Notes: generated from the letters alone by a model not told the origin. A DNA stretch of 64,000 nucleotides from Salibacterium lacus (GCF_042684865.1 NZ_JBHUML010000002.1:744001-808000), one strand, 5' to 3'. Positions 34,812 through 43,685 are shown, counted from the stretch's first letter. A program made the numbers and translations.

Positions 34812-35612
34812 TTATCCGAAAAACTGTAAGAAATGAAGCACAGGAAGTACAAAAATCAGACTGTCAAAACGGTCCAGAATCCCGCCGTGTCCCGGAAGCA
34901 CCTTCCCGGAATCTTTCACAGCGTAATGACGTTTCAGCGCTGATTCGACAAGGTCACCGAGCTGTCCGGATACAGCCGTAACAATAATAAACAGGGTCAA
35001 TACATACCACGAATCAAAAACCGGGAAAAAGTGGTGAAAAGCGGCTCCTGTTACACCGGCTGTCACAATGCCCCCCAGAAACCCTTCTATCGTTTTCTTG
35101 GGGCTGATTTCCGGCCAAAGCTTGTACCTTCCCCACTGCTTTCCGACAAAAAAAGCACCGGTGTCCGTTGCCCAAATGATAAATAAAACGAGAAATACCA
35201 ATACGAGTCCGTTTTCCTCTATATTTCTCGTAATAAGAAGGTGATAGAATCCATAACCGACATAAACCGAAGACAAAATGACAAAACCGGCTTCATCAAA
35301 AGTAAAGGAATTTTTCGTAACAACCGTTAAAGCCAGTAGAAATATAATCATCATTAAAAAAAGTTCCACTTTGGGAATTCCGGACAGAAACGTCGGCTGC
35401 AGCCAGGTATCAGGCACCAGCAGAACCCACATGAAGACGTAACTGATACAGCCCATCATGGAAAATGTTTTGATGTGTTTCATCTTAAGAAGTTCATGCA
35501 GGGCAATGGAGGCAACCCCTGCAACAGCAAGGTTGAACACCCATCCTCCAAGAACGGTGATGATCAGAAAGACAAGCGCTCCTACAATCCCTGTAATCAA
35601 TCGCTGCTTCAT
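34812..35612 (-). CDS. cdsA: Phosphatidate cytidylyltransferase
   Basis: A 266-residue polytopic membrane enzyme that makes CDP-diacylglycerol for phospholipid synthesis. Several hydrophobic helices are visible, and the signature near the C-terminus is KDSGKVLPGHGGILDRFDSL. ATG at 35610-35612 has GGAGG upstream. It lies 14 bases after uppS. Confidence 0.96.
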   Translation of the reverse strand: MKQRLITGIVGALVFLIITVLGGWVFNLAVAGVASIALHELLKMKHIKTFSMMGCISYVFMWVLLVPDTWLQPTFLSGIPKVELFLMMIIFLLALTVVTKNSFTFDEAGFVILSSVYVGYGFYHLLITRNIEENGLVLVFLVLFIIWATDTGAFFVGKQWGRYKLWPEISPKKTIEGFLGGIVTAGVTGAAFHHFFPVFDSWYVLTLFIIVTAVSGQLGDLVESALKRHYAVKDSGKVLPGHGGILDRFDSLIFVLPVLHFLQFFG

Positions 35613-35626
35613 GTCAGGTCCTCCAA

Positions 35627-36388
35627 TTAAACACCGCCGTAGCGGCGTTTGCGCTGCTGATAACGCTGCACGGCTTCTACTAAATCAGACCCTGTGAAAT
35701 CCGGCCACAATACATCGGTAAACCAGAACTCACTGTAAGCGAGCTGCCACAGCATAAAATTACTGAGACGGATTTCTCCGCTCGTTCTGATTAAAAGATC
35801 AGGATCCGGGATATCTTTGGTCAACAATCTCCCGGACAGCATTTCCTCTGTTATATCGTCCGGCTGCAAAGTGCCGTTACGTATTTCTTCACCAAAATCC
35901 CGCACTACTTCGACGAGTTCCTGGCGGCCGCCGTAGTTCAGCGCGAAGTTGAGTATCAGCCCGGTGTTTCCGGCTGTCTCCTGCACTGCTTTTTCAACAG
36001 CCCGGCGGGTATGCTGAGGGAGCACGGAGGGATCTCCGATCGTCTTCACCTGCACATTGTTTTTCTTTAAACGGGGCAGTTCTTTATGAAGAAAACGTTC
36101 CGGCAGCTTCATAAGAAATTCAACTTCTGTTTTCGGACGTTTCCAGTTTTCTGTGGAAAAAGCATACAGCGTTAAATAATCAACGCCTATTTCACCCGAT
36201 TTTTCAACGACTTCTGTTATCGTTTTCAGTCCTTCCCGGTGACCGGCTGAACGTGGCAGCCCTCTGCTCTTGGCCCACCGGCCGTTTCCATCCATGATAA
36301 TGGCGATATGAGAAGGAATATTGTCCTGATCAGGAAGATTAGGATGACTTTCAGAACTCTTTTCCTTACGGGAGAAAAATTGATCCAT
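35627..36388 (-). CDS. uppS: Undecaprenyl diphosphate synthase
   Basis: A 253-residue cis-prenyltransferase making the lipid carrier for wall polymers. IAIIMDGNGRWAKSRG, LTLYAFSTENWKRP and LIRTSGEIRLSNFMLWQ are conserved. The start chosen is ATG at 36386-36388; the ribosome site is weak. It is the first gene of uppS-cdsA-dxr-rseP-proS-polC, after the frr terminator. The about 100-base gap has A/T-rich TACAAT-like sequence near 36437 but no promoter I would fix. Confidence 0.96.
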   Translation of the reverse strand: MDQFFSRKEKSSESHPNLPDQDNIPSHIAIIMDGNGRWAKSRGLPRSAGHREGLKTITEVVEKSGEIGVDYLTLYAFSTENWKRPKTEVEFLMKLPERFLHKELPRLKKNNVQVKTIGDPSVLPQHTRRAVEKAVQETAGNTGLILNFALNYGGRQELVEVVRDFGEEIRNGTLQPDDITEEMLSGRLLTKDIPDPDLLIRTSGEIRLSNFMLWQLAYSEFWFTDVLWPDFTGSDLVEAVQRYQQRKRRYGGV

Positions 36389-36494
36389 TATCAGGACACC
36401 AGCCTTTATTAATGTTGACGTTTCTATGTATAATTGTATTCTTTTTCATACACGCTGTATACCTGAAAACGCTTCAGGCATTAAACAAACGGTG

Positions 36495-36523
36495 AAAAAA
36501 AACCCTCTGATGGAAAGAGGGTT
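36495..36523 (-). terminator. frr terminator
   Basis: AACCCTCT and AGAGGGTT arms (36501-36508, 36516-36523), seven-base loop, then a run of T on the minus strand. Confidence 0.92.
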
Positions 36524-36555
36524 GTCGTCATGCTTTCATTATAACGTGGACGGCA

Positions 36556-37113
36556 TTAAACTTCCATAATTTCCTGCTCTTTATTCTCCGCTGCCTTATC
36601 AATAGAGCCGATATGCTTATCCGTCAGTTTCTGCACTTCATCCTGCAGTTTGCGCAGGTCGTCTTCGGGTATATCGCCCTGTTTTTCCTGCTTTTTGAAT
36701 TCGTCATTGACGTCACGACGGATATTGCGGACAGCAACCCGGGCCTCTTCGGCATATTTGTTAACGAGCTTTTTCAATTCTTTACGGCGCTCATCGGTTA
36801 AGGCAGGGACGTTGATGCGGATGACATTACCGTCATTACTTGGGGAAAGACCCAGATCCGCTTTTTGAATCGCTTTATCGATACTACCGATTGATGATTT
36901 ATCAAAAGGGGTAACGACCAAAAGCCGTCCTTCCGGAACAGAAATTGTCGCCAGCTGATTCAACGGCGTATCCATGCCGTAGTAATTTACCATCACTTTA
37001 TCAAGCATCGATGGATTGGCACGGCCGGCACGCAGCGTAGCAATCTCTTTATGAAGAGAATCCACAGATTTCTGCATTCTTTCATCGGTTTCTTTTAATT
37101 TCTCATTGGACAT
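36556..37113 (-). CDS. frr: Ribosome recycling factor
   Basis: A 185-residue factor that splits post-termination ribosomes with EF-G. Marks are LRAGRANPSMLDKVMVNYYG, TPLNQLATISVPEGRLLVV and VRNIRRDVNDEFKK. Start ATG at 37111-37113 shares one base with the pyrH stop (TAATG), and AGGGGGA lies in the end of pyrH. Confidence 0.97.
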   Translation of the reverse strand: MSNEKLKETDERMQKSVDSLHKEIATLRAGRANPSMLDKVMVNYYGMDTPLNQLATISVPEGRLLVVTPFDKSSIGSIDKAIQKADLGLSPSNDGNVIRINVPALTDERRKELKKLVNKYAEEARVAVRNIRRDVNDEFKKQEKQGDIPEDDLRKLQDEVQKLTDKHIGSIDKAAENKEQEIMEV

Positions 37114-37832
37114 TATTCTTTCCCCCTGATGACAGTTCCGATATCTTCACCGAGAACCGCTTTTTTAATATTTCCTTCTTCCATAATCGAAAACACTAGC
37201 AGTGGAATATCATTGTCCATACACAGCGTGGAAGCGGTCGAGTCCATCACATTCAGGCTGCTGTTCAATAGATCCAGGTACGTGAGCTCATGATATTTTT
37301 TCGCGTTGACATCGTAGGAAGGGTCGGCATCGTATACGCCGTCTACTCTGTTCTTTGCCATTAAAATAACTTCCGCTTCTATTTCGGCTGCCCGCAGCGC
37401 TGCCGTTGTATCCGTGGAGAAATACGGATTCCCTGTGCCGCCTGCAAAGATGACGACCCGCTTTTTTTCCAGATGGCGGATGGCTTTGCGGCGTATATAA
37501 GGCTCTGCCACCTGTCTCATTTCAATGGATGTCTGCACTCGTGTTTCCACTTCATTGTCTTCGAGACTGTCCTGCAGAGCCAGGGAGTTCATAACAGTGG
37601 CAAGCATCCCCATATAGTCTGCTGTTGCCCTGTCCATTCCTTCGGCACTGCCGGCCAGGCCCCGCCATATATTGCCCCCGCCTACGACGACAGCAACTTC
37701 TGCCCCCAATTCTACAATCTCTTTGATCTGGGTGGCAATGGATTGTATCACATTCGGGTCGATTCCATAGCCCTGCTCTCCTGCAAGAGCCTCCCCGCTC
37801 AGTTTTAAAATAACTCTGTTATATTGATCCAC
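37113..37832 (-). CDS. pyrH: Uridylate kinase
   Basis: A 239-residue UMP kinase of the amino-acid-kinase fold: VILKLSGEALAG, VVVGGGNIWRG and FAGGTGNPYFSTDTTAALRA. Start is GTG at 37830-37832 behind GGGGGAT. It lies 158 bases after tsf, past a terminator-like hairpin. Confidence 0.97.
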   Translation of the reverse strand: MDQYNRVILKLSGEALAGEQGYGIDPNVIQSIATQIKEIVELGAEVAVVVGGGNIWRGLAGSAEGMDRATADYMGMLATVMNSLALQDSLEDNEVETRVQTSIEMRQVAEPYIRRKAIRHLEKKRVVIFAGGTGNPYFSTDTTAALRAAEIEAEVILMAKNRVDGVYDADPSYDVNAKKYHELTYLDLLNSSLNVMDSTASTLCMDNDIPLLVFSIMEEGNIKKAVLGEDIGTVIRGKE

Positions 37833-37942
37833 TTTATCCCCCGTTTCCCTATGTAGTCATGCAGATCGGTGCTGAAAAACACCATAAAGAAGGGGCTGAG
37901 CGCTCTTTCCCACGGATGAACGCTCCACCCCTGCCATTCAGG

Positions 37943-37970
37943 AGAAAAAGGCACACAGTACACTGCCTTT
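37943..37970 (-). terminator. tsf terminator or attenuator
   Basis: AAAGGCA and TGCCTTT arms (37947-37953, 37964-37970) with a ten-base loop and a TTCTCC tail on the minus strand. It lies 20 bases past the tsf stop. Confidence 0.7.
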
Positions 37971-37990
37971 CAGCCTCCTGTTCTGCTGTT

Positions 37991-38872
37991 TTATTTTTTC
38001 GCCTGGGACATGACTTCTTCGGCGAAATTGTCTTCTTTCTTTTCGATGCCTTCTCCGACTTCATAACGTATAAACGTTTTGACAGTAACGCCTTGGTCAT
38101 TCAGGAACTGTTCCACTTTTTGTTCCGTGTCTTTTACATATTCCTGATCAAGCAGGCAGATCTGTTCAAAGTATTTGTTAAGACGCCCTTCCACCATTTT
38201 TTCCACGATGTTTTCCGGCTTTCCTTCGTTCAGCGCCTGCTGTTTGAGAACTTCGCGCTCCTGTTCTATTTCCTCAGAAGATACTTCGTCTCTGGAAACA
38301 TACGAAGGATTCACGGCAGCAACGTGCATGGAGAGGTCTTTGGCAATCGTGTGATCCGTCGTACCTTCAGCCAGTAAAAGCACACCGATGCTTCCTCCCA
38401 TGTGAAGGTATTCGCCAAACACTGCATTATCGTCTTTATGAATAACCTGAAAGCGGCGGAGGGAGATTTTTTCTCCAATCTTTGCGATCTGATCATTGAT
38501 GTACCCTTCAAGTGTTGTTCCTTCTTCCACTTCCGACGAAAGAGCGCTCTCTACATCAGACGGTTCGTTTTCAAGAAGGAAGTCAGCTGTCGATTTAACC
38601 ATGTTCTGGAAATTTTCATTTTTCGCAACAAAGTCCGTTTCCGCATTGATTTCTACAATAACGGCCTTGTTCCCGCTGCTTGTTACGTATGTCAATCCTT
38701 CAGCCGCAACGCGGTCTGCTTTTTTCTGTGCTTTGGAGATGCCCTTCTCGCGAAGGTAGTTTACTGCCTCTTCCATGCTGCCATCTGTTTCACTCAGGGC
38801 TTTTTTGCAATCCATCATCCCTGCACCTGTCTGTTCACGAAGTTCTTTTACCATGCCGGCTGTAATCGCCAT
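37991..38872 (-). CDS. tsf: Elongation factor Ts
   Basis: A 293-residue nucleotide exchange factor for EF-Tu. The N-terminal UBA-like domain has ITAGMVKELREQTGAGMMDC; EINAETDFVAKNENF and the LHVHPSY-type segment (MHVAAVNPSYV) are present. ATG at 38870-38872 has AAAGGAGG. It is 145 bases after rpsB, past a double hairpin. Confidence 0.97.
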   Translation of the reverse strand: MAITAGMVKELREQTGAGMMDCKKALSETDGSMEEAVNYLREKGISKAQKKADRVAAEGLTYVTSSGNKAVIVEINAETDFVAKNENFQNMVKSTADFLLENEPSDVESALSSEVEEGTTLEGYINDQIAKIGEKISLRRFQVIHKDDNAVFGEYLHMGGSIGVLLLAEGTTDHTIAKDLSMHVAAVNPSYVSRDEVSSEEIEQEREVLKQQALNEGKPENIVEKMVEGRLNKYFEQICLLDQEYVKDTEQKVEQFLNDQGVTVKTFIRYEVGEGIEKKEDNFAEEVMSQAKK

Positions 38873-38925
38873 GCGTTATTCCTCCTTTATTTCTATCCAC
38901 ATTGCTTTTATATCAGACCGCCGGT

Positions 38926-38971
38926 CAAGAAAAAGGGTGAAAAAAGGGCTCTCCCCTTTTATCACCCTTTG
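38926..38971 (-). terminator. rpsB-tsf intergenic double-stem hairpin
   Basis: Outer nine-base arms AAAGGGTGA and TCACCCTTT (38932-38940, 38963-38971) enclose inner AAAAGGG/CCCTTTT arms and a short loop, then TTCTTG on the minus strand. The long stem suggests strong attenuation of tsf relative to rpsB or an mRNA processing/stability element. Confidence 0.75.
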
Positions 38972-39017
38972 CGGCAGCCAAAAACACGTACCGTTTAAAC
39001 ACGCGTGTTTCTGAAAA

Positions 39018-39812
39018 TCAGGAAAGGCTTTCTTCCCCACTTTGTTCTGTTTCTTTTTCTGCTTCCGGCTCGTTCTGCGCTTCAGCAGCCTGTGCCGGCT
39101 CTTCTTTGGTCTGTGCCGGTTCTTCCGCAGCGCCCTGAGTCGCTTCAATGACCGCGTCGGCCATCTTGGAAGTCAGAAGACGCACCGCACGGATCGCGTC
39201 ATCATTACCGGGGATTACTTTATGAATCTCATCCGGGTCACAGTTGGTATCAACGATCGAGATAATCGGAATGTCCAGTTTGTGTGCTTCCGCAACGGCA
39301 ATACGTTCTTTACGAGGATCAATAATAAAGAGAGCATCCGGGAGGCCGTTCATTTCCTTAATGCCTCCGATGAACTTCTCAAGACGATCCATCTCCTTAC
39401 GAAGAAGCATTACTTCTTTTTTCGGAAGTACATCAAATGTACCGTCTTCTTCCATTCTCTCGATGTCTTTCAGGCGGGCAATACGTGTTCTGATCGTCGC
39501 AAAGTTGGTGAGCGTGCCGCCAAGCCAGCGCTGGTTGATATAATGCATACCGGAACGCTTCGCTTCGTCACGCACAGAATCCTGCGCCTGTTTCTTTGTA
39601 CCGACGAAAAGGATAGTGCCGCCGTCTGCTGCGATGTCGCGGACGTAATTATACGCTTCTTCCACCTTTTTCACCGTCTTCTGCAGATCGATGATGTAGA
39701 TGCCGTTTCTTTCTGTAAAGATGTAACGGTTCATTTTCGGGTTCCAACGGCGTGTCTGATGACCGAAGTGCACCCCTGCTTCAAGCAGTTGTTTCATGGA
39801 TATAACTGCCAT
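39018..39812 (-). CDS. rpsB: Small ribosomal subunit protein uS2
   Basis: A 264-residue S2. MKQLLEAGVHFGHQTRRWNPK, YIFTERNGIYIIDLQKT, INQRWLGGTLTN and IGIPDIVDTN-like SIVDTNCDPDEIHKVIPGND are conserved; the last 35 residues are Glu/Ala/Gln-rich. I chose ATG at 39810-39812 behind AAGGAGG; the frame extends through the leader but is not coding there. Confidence 0.97.
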   Translation of the reverse strand: MAVISMKQLLEAGVHFGHQTRRWNPKMNRYIFTERNGIYIIDLQKTVKKVEEAYNYVRDIAADGGTILFVGTKKQAQDSVRDEAKRSGMHYINQRWLGGTLTNFATIRTRIARLKDIERMEEDGTFDVLPKKEVMLLRKEMDRLEKFIGGIKEMNGLPDALFIIDPRKERIAVAEAHKLDIPIISIVDTNCDPDEIHKVIPGNDDAIRAVRLLTSKMADAVIEATQGAAEEPAQTKEEPAQAAEAQNEPEAEKETEQSGEESLS

Positions 39813-39924
39813 TCTTAAATCCTCCTTATGGTTTTTCCTCCGCCTGCTTCGTTTCCAGACAGGACCCGGTCTTGCGGGCACCTCCTTCTGAATCAGCGAG
39901 GCGTGTGTAGTAACACCGTGAATA

Positions 39925-39953
39925 AATATATCATACGGCCCGCAGGGAAGCAA
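39925..39953 (-). promoter_or_regulatory. Sigma-A promoter of rpsB
   Basis: TTGCTT (39948-39953), 17 bases, TATATT (39925-39930) on the minus strand, with a TG-like extension. It begins inside the 16-base space after swrB. The leader of about 105 bases contains GAAGGAGGTG (39879-39888), a ribosome-site-like sequence with no properly spaced start codon. Confidence 0.75.
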
Positions 39954-39968
39954 GAATAGAACGATGAT

Positions 39969-40481
39969 TTATTGGTAAAATTTCAGAAACAGATCCACTT
40001 CCCCTTTGCCGATCCCAAGCTCTTTGGCAATCTCGTCTCTCGTGTAACCACGGGCAGAAAGAGAAAGGACTTTTGCCTGATTTGACGTTTCCATCTGGTC
40101 TTCACCAGGTGCCGGCGGCGGAGAAAAACGGTGTTCTGCTTCGTGATTTTCCGCTTTTTTAACAGCTTCTTCCACCCCTTTCTGCGGGACATGAAGGGGT
40201 GCGGAATCTTTTTCCACAGGAGCCGGTGCTTCGTGTGCTGCCGCTGATTCGGCGTTTTGATCAGCGGAGGAATGCAGAGAATCTTTCAACTCCTGATTTT
40301 CCTGTTTGATTTCTTCTGTATACTGCCGCAGTATCTCTTCCAGATCTTCACGCATGCCGTGCAGCTGACGCCGTTCATCTTTTACATTCTGTATGTGCGA
40401 GTAAAAACGCACCAATACAAAAAAAGTGAGAGCATGGAGCGCCAAACTGAACACAAGTACTACAAGGGTCATGTTTTCCAT
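39969..40481 (-). CDS. swrB: SwrB-like swarming motility protein
   Basis: A 170-residue protein with an N-terminal membrane anchor (residues 4-25), a coiled-coil (about 30-70), a polar Ala/Glu/Pro-rich middle and a C-terminal helix-turn-helix-like tail (LSLSARGYTRDEIAKELGIGKGEVDLFLKF), the layout of B. subtilis SwrB, which promotes flagellar basal-body and export activation. It follows the 103-residue gene by one base. It closes the fla/che region before rpsB. Assignment rests on layout, tail and position. Confidence 0.82.
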   Translation of the reverse strand: MENMTLVVLVFSLALHALTFFVLVRFYSHIQNVKDERRQLHGMREDLEEILRQYTEEIKQENQELKDSLHSSADQNAESAAAHEAPAPVEKDSAPLHVPQKGVEEAVKKAENHEAEHRFSPPPAPGEDQMETSNQAKVLSLSARGYTRDEIAKELGIGKGEVDLFLKFYQ

Positions 40482-40482
40482 C

Positions 40483-40794
40483 CTAACCTGTGATGTCGAT
40501 TAATCTTCCCTTAAAGGGGTGATTCAGCCTGTTCTTTCCTTCTTCCATTCCAGCCGCGTGGGACAGACGCTCTTCTCTAACCGGAAAGCGTTCCCCGTCC
40601 CCGCTCTGCAGGCGGCTTTGTTCCGACTCCGCTGAGCCGGGCGCCTGTGTGCGTAGTTTTTCCTGTTCTTTTTCCCCCTCAGCTGCCATCCGGTCCTGGG
40701 CAGCCTGCCCCCGCTGCTGAAGCTGCTCTTGAAGTTTTCCTGCATCCTGGGTTCTCGGGAGGGCAACCTGAAGTTCCACTGCTTTCCAGCTCAT
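40483..40794 (-). CDS. Unrecognised 103-residue protein between fapA and swrB
   Basis: A small hydrophilic protein with a clear AAGGAGG ribosome site. It begins SWKAVELQVALPRTQDAGKL, has a Gln/Glu/Arg-rich middle likely to be helical or disordered, and ends HPFKGRLIDITG. No membrane segment, signal or catalytic motif. Defined ends and a charged middle recall small Bacillus proteins seen beside sigD, but I can give no function. It is 33 bases after fapA and one base before swrB, so it belongs to the same transcript. Confidence 0.78.
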   Translation of the reverse strand: MSWKAVELQVALPRTQDAGKLQEQLQQRGQAAQDRMAAEGEKEQEKLRTQAPGSAESEQSRLQSGDGERFPVREERLSHAAGMEEGKNRLNHPFKGRLIDITG

Positions 40795-40827
40795 GGCTTC
40801 CGCCTCCTTTTACCAAATCATCACCCA

Positions 40828-42210
40828 TCACGTGACGTTCAGTGTAATTTCCCCTTCCTCCATAGAAACAACGGCCCGGTCATGTGATTTGTTCATCACT
40901 CTCCGGTATTTGCCGAAATGGACGTCTACATTGGAGTGAAGGGTTTTTGCCACTCTTATTATACCACTTTCAGGGTTCGGGGAAACATAGGCCGGTTCCT
41001 CCAACTCTTCAGCCGCGTTTCGAGCTTTGTCTTTAGCCGCCTCGAGCGTGTTTCTGGCCCGGAGTTTCATGACACGTTCCTTCGAAGAAAGAGAGGCACC
41101 GTTTTCTTCCTTACTTTGTATCGTTTTCAAAAGATCGGAGACTTTCGTGCTTTCTTCTTTCGCTTCATACAATGCCTGCTCAAGCTGCCTTCTGCGTTCA
41201 ACAAATCCATGGGTGGCACCAATATAAAAAGAAGTAGGTGTGTTCATGGCATTGCCCGCTTCGTTCACGTTGATTTCATGAACGGCCGAAATGATGCCGC
41301 CTATGACGAGTCCTCTGCCCTGATTACATATCAGACTGCCGCCGGCTGTGCACCGGCTGTGCATAACCGTCTGTTTGACAACAATATCTGCGCCTGCGCT
41401 GACATCGGCTTCATTCAAATAGGTCGCATGAACGCTGTGACCCGCGTCGATACTTCCTTTGTTCCGGGCGTTGACGCCGGCGTTGATAAATATCGAACCG
41501 GAAGCCTGCAGTACGGCAGCTTCGACAGTGCCAAGCACCCGGATGTCCCCTTGCGCTTTCAGTTCAAAGCCGGAAGGAACATTCCCGCGGACCATAATAT
41601 TGCCGGTGAAATCAATATTGCCGGTTTTCAGATCGAGATCGCCTTTCACCTCGTATAAGGGATTGACATGAATGGTCTTTTTCCGGACACTCACCTGGCC
41701 GGCCTGTACAGCATAAATGTCGTTTCCTTCCACCCTCGTGTTTTTTCCGGCCCGAAGCGCAAAATCCTTCCCGGTTTTTGCCTTCAAATCGCTTCCATCC
41801 ACCCCGATTCCGTCCGACCCGGGCTCTGCTTCCACTTTTCTGCCGGTATATGCTCCAGCTTCCACCATTGCTATATGGATGACATTTTTCAGATCCATTT
41901 CCGCCGGATCTTCCTCTTCTCTTTCTTCTTTGTCAAAACGTGCGGGTTCAATATAAGCGGAAGTTCCGTTTGCAGGAGGCGTGCCGCGTGCAACCTCCAG
42001 CGGATATACTACAGAAAGAGGGTCGCTGCCTAACCGTTCGATGTTTTTTTCCAGTATTCCATATGTAATTCCTTCTTCCTCCAGGAAAGTCATCCATTCC
42101 TCCGTGCTCCAGGAAGCATCTTCCGGAGGCGAAAGCGCATCTACGACAGCAGATAATTTATTTTCTGCTGTCGTCAACTGAAAATAATCACGAACTCTGT
42201 AAGTTTCCAT
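40828..42210 (-). CDS. FapA-like DUF342 polymer-forming beta-helix protein
   Basis: A 460-residue protein of the DUF342 (flagellar assembly protein A, FapA) family: an N-terminal variable region, a central beta-helix of repeated Val/Gly/Asn turns (GNIDFTGNIMVRGNVPSG, IRVLGTVEAAVLQASGSIFI, INAGVNARNKGSIDAG) and a C-terminal coiled-coil (about 345-425). I chose ATG at 42208-42210, six bases past AGGCGG; an ATG two codons earlier is the alternative. Members sit near flagellar genes in several Bacillales and are linked to flagellar placement or assembly in other bacteria; B. subtilis has no such gene at this position, between sigD and swrB. Confidence 0.85.
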   Translation of the reverse strand: METYRVRDYFQLTTAENKLSAVVDALSPPEDASWSTEEWMTFLEEEGITYGILEKNIERLGSDPLSVVYPLEVARGTPPANGTSAYIEPARFDKEEREEEDPAEMDLKNVIHIAMVEAGAYTGRKVEAEPGSDGIGVDGSDLKAKTGKDFALRAGKNTRVEGNDIYAVQAGQVSVRKKTIHVNPLYEVKGDLDLKTGNIDFTGNIMVRGNVPSGFELKAQGDIRVLGTVEAAVLQASGSIFINAGVNARNKGSIDAGHSVHATYLNEADVSAGADIVVKQTVMHSRCTAGGSLICNQGRGLVIGGIISAVHEINVNEAGNAMNTPTSFYIGATHGFVERRRQLEQALYEAKEESTKVSDLLKTIQSKEENGASLSSKERVMKLRARNTLEAAKDKARNAAEELEEPAYVSPNPESGIIRVAKTLHSNVDVHFGKYRRVMNKSHDRAVVSMEEGEITLNVT

Positions 42211-42325
42211 ACCCATCCGCCTTTTGTCTGAAAATTTCCTTTTTAGCCGTCCGGCTCTTTTGGATATTGTTCTTTGTATAACAGGACAGTCCTACATCCT
42301 TCATCCTGTAATTGTTCTGATTATA

Positions 42326-43096
42326 TCAAAGATTATCTTTTTTAAGAAGAGCCTGTTTCAGCCGGAACAATGCTTTTGAATGAATCTGCGAGATTCTGGA
42401 GGTGGAAAGCCCCATAACTTCCCCAATATCGGTCAATGTCAACTCCTCCTGATAAAAAAGACCAACAACCGTTTTCTCTTTTTCCGACAGCTGCTCCATG
42501 ACTTCCGCCAGTTCCGACACAGAAACAGATTGGACGAGAATATCTTCCGGAGACGGGGATGATGTATCTTCAATGGAAGCTCTATATGTTTCCTCCCTTT
42601 CTCCTTCTGGTGTTTCTTCATCAATCGAGAGCATATTCGCAAAAAACGTCTCTGTCACGACTTTACGCACCTCTTCGCCGTTCATATCGAGAACGTGGCC
42701 GACTTCGTCTTCGGAAACGTATCTTCCGTGTCTTTGCTCGAGCTCCTCCATCGTTTCTTCTATTCTCTTGGATTTGTCACGCAGAGATCTTGGCATCCAG
42801 TCTTCCTGCCGCAGGCCGTCGATGATGGCGCCCCGGATGCGGAAGGAGGCATACGTATCAAATTTCAGATTACGGGAGACATCGAATTTTTTCATGGCAT
42901 CGTACAGCCCGCTCATTCCATGGCTCATCAATTCTTCTTTGGCTACATTCCGCGGAAGACCGGAACCTATACGCTGCACGTGATACTTCACAAGCGGCAT
43001 ATACGCTTCCACCAATTTGTCAGCCGCTGTCTCGTCTTCCTTGTAAAGCCACCTGTCCCACCACTCTTTGTGTTCTGATGATCCGGGATTCATCAT
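42326..43096 (-). CDS. sigD: Flagellar RNA polymerase sigma factor SigD
   Basis: A 256-residue sigma-28 family factor for flagellin, motility and autolysin genes. Region 2 has YDAMKKFDVSRNLKFDTYASFRIRGAI-type sequence (positions about 65-92), region 3 follows IIDGLRQEDWMPRSLRDK, and region 4 has LTLTDIGEVMGLSTSRISQIH. I chose ATG at 43094-43096 behind AGGAGG; the frame extends 16 codons upstream without support. It lies 85 bases after cheD. Confidence 0.97.
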   Translation of the reverse strand: MMNPGSSEHKEWWDRWLYKEDETAADKLVEAYMPLVKYHVQRIGSGLPRNVAKEELMSHGMSGLYDAMKKFDVSRNLKFDTYASFRIRGAIIDGLRQEDWMPRSLRDKSKRIEETMEELEQRHGRYVSEDEVGHVLDMNGEEVRKVVTETFFANMLSIDEETPEGEREETYRASIEDTSSPSPEDILVQSVSVSELAEVMEQLSEKEKTVVGLFYQEELTLTDIGEVMGLSTSRISQIHSKALFRLKQALLKKDNL

Positions 43097-43181
43097 GAAT
43101 GCCCTCCTCTCTATGTTGATGAGTCCTGCTCTGATTTCTTTCATTTACTGCAGCGTTTGATTTTTTCTCTATTGTCATGTC

Positions 43182-43685
43182 TTAGATGATGGTTTTTCCC
43201 TGGCTCACCGTTCGGATGAACAGACTGCTGTCCATGATATTGAATTCAATCGTACGTCCTTTGCTTCCGCCTGTATCTTCACCCTTTACAGGGATGCCGT
43301 TGTGCTCAAGGAACATTTTTACTGCTTCACTGTTTCTGGGGCCGATTCTCATCATCTCACTGCCCTCGGAAAATGAAAACATCTGCGCACCGCCTGCCAG
43401 TTTCGCCTGAAGACGGTGGCATCTGCACCCCTTTTCCTGAAACCAGGCCAGCACGTCTTCCAGTGCCGTATCAGCAAATTTTGCTCTTTGCAGCGAACGG
43501 GTTCCTGCCATCGATGAATCCGGAAGCATAATATGAGCCATAGCGGCGATTTTTCGGCTTTCTTCGTAGATGACCACACCGACACAGGAACCAAGCCCGG
43601 ACGTCCGCAGTTTTTCCGGCGCTTCGGCCGTTTTCCAGTCCGCCATTCCTACTTTTATCACTTGATCTTCTTTTAATTTCGTCAT
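43182..43685 (-). CDS. cheD: Chemoreceptor glutamine deamidase CheD
   Basis: A 167-residue CheD with catalytic Cys34 (GLGSCVGV), His51 (AAMAHIMLPDS) and the later AKLAGGAQMF segment. CheD deamidates receptors and binds CheC. The ATG at 43683-43685 overlaps the cheC stop by four bases; an ATG two codons earlier is possible. It sits in the usual cheC-cheD-sigD order, although cheA and cheW are missing from the block. Confidence 0.96.
   Translation of the reverse strand: MTKLKEDQVIKVGMADWKTAEAPEKLRTSGLGSCVGVVIYEESRKIAAMAHIMLPDSSMAGTRSLQRAKFADTALEDVLAWFQEKGCRCHRLQAKLAGGAQMFSFSEGSEMMRIGPRNSEAVKMFLEHNGIPVKGEDTGGSKGRTIEFNIMDSSLFIRTVSQGKTII

Noticed and set aside
36462..36478. CCTGAA/TTCAGG hairpin upstream of uppS as a second terminator
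   Set aside because: Arms are short and no T-run follows on the minus strand; the real frr terminator lies at 36495-36523.
42211..42325. Terminator after sigD that would separate fapA from the fla/che operon
   Set aside because: Only short imperfect repeats such as AGGACAGTCCT are present, without a T-tract, and no promoter is convincing either.
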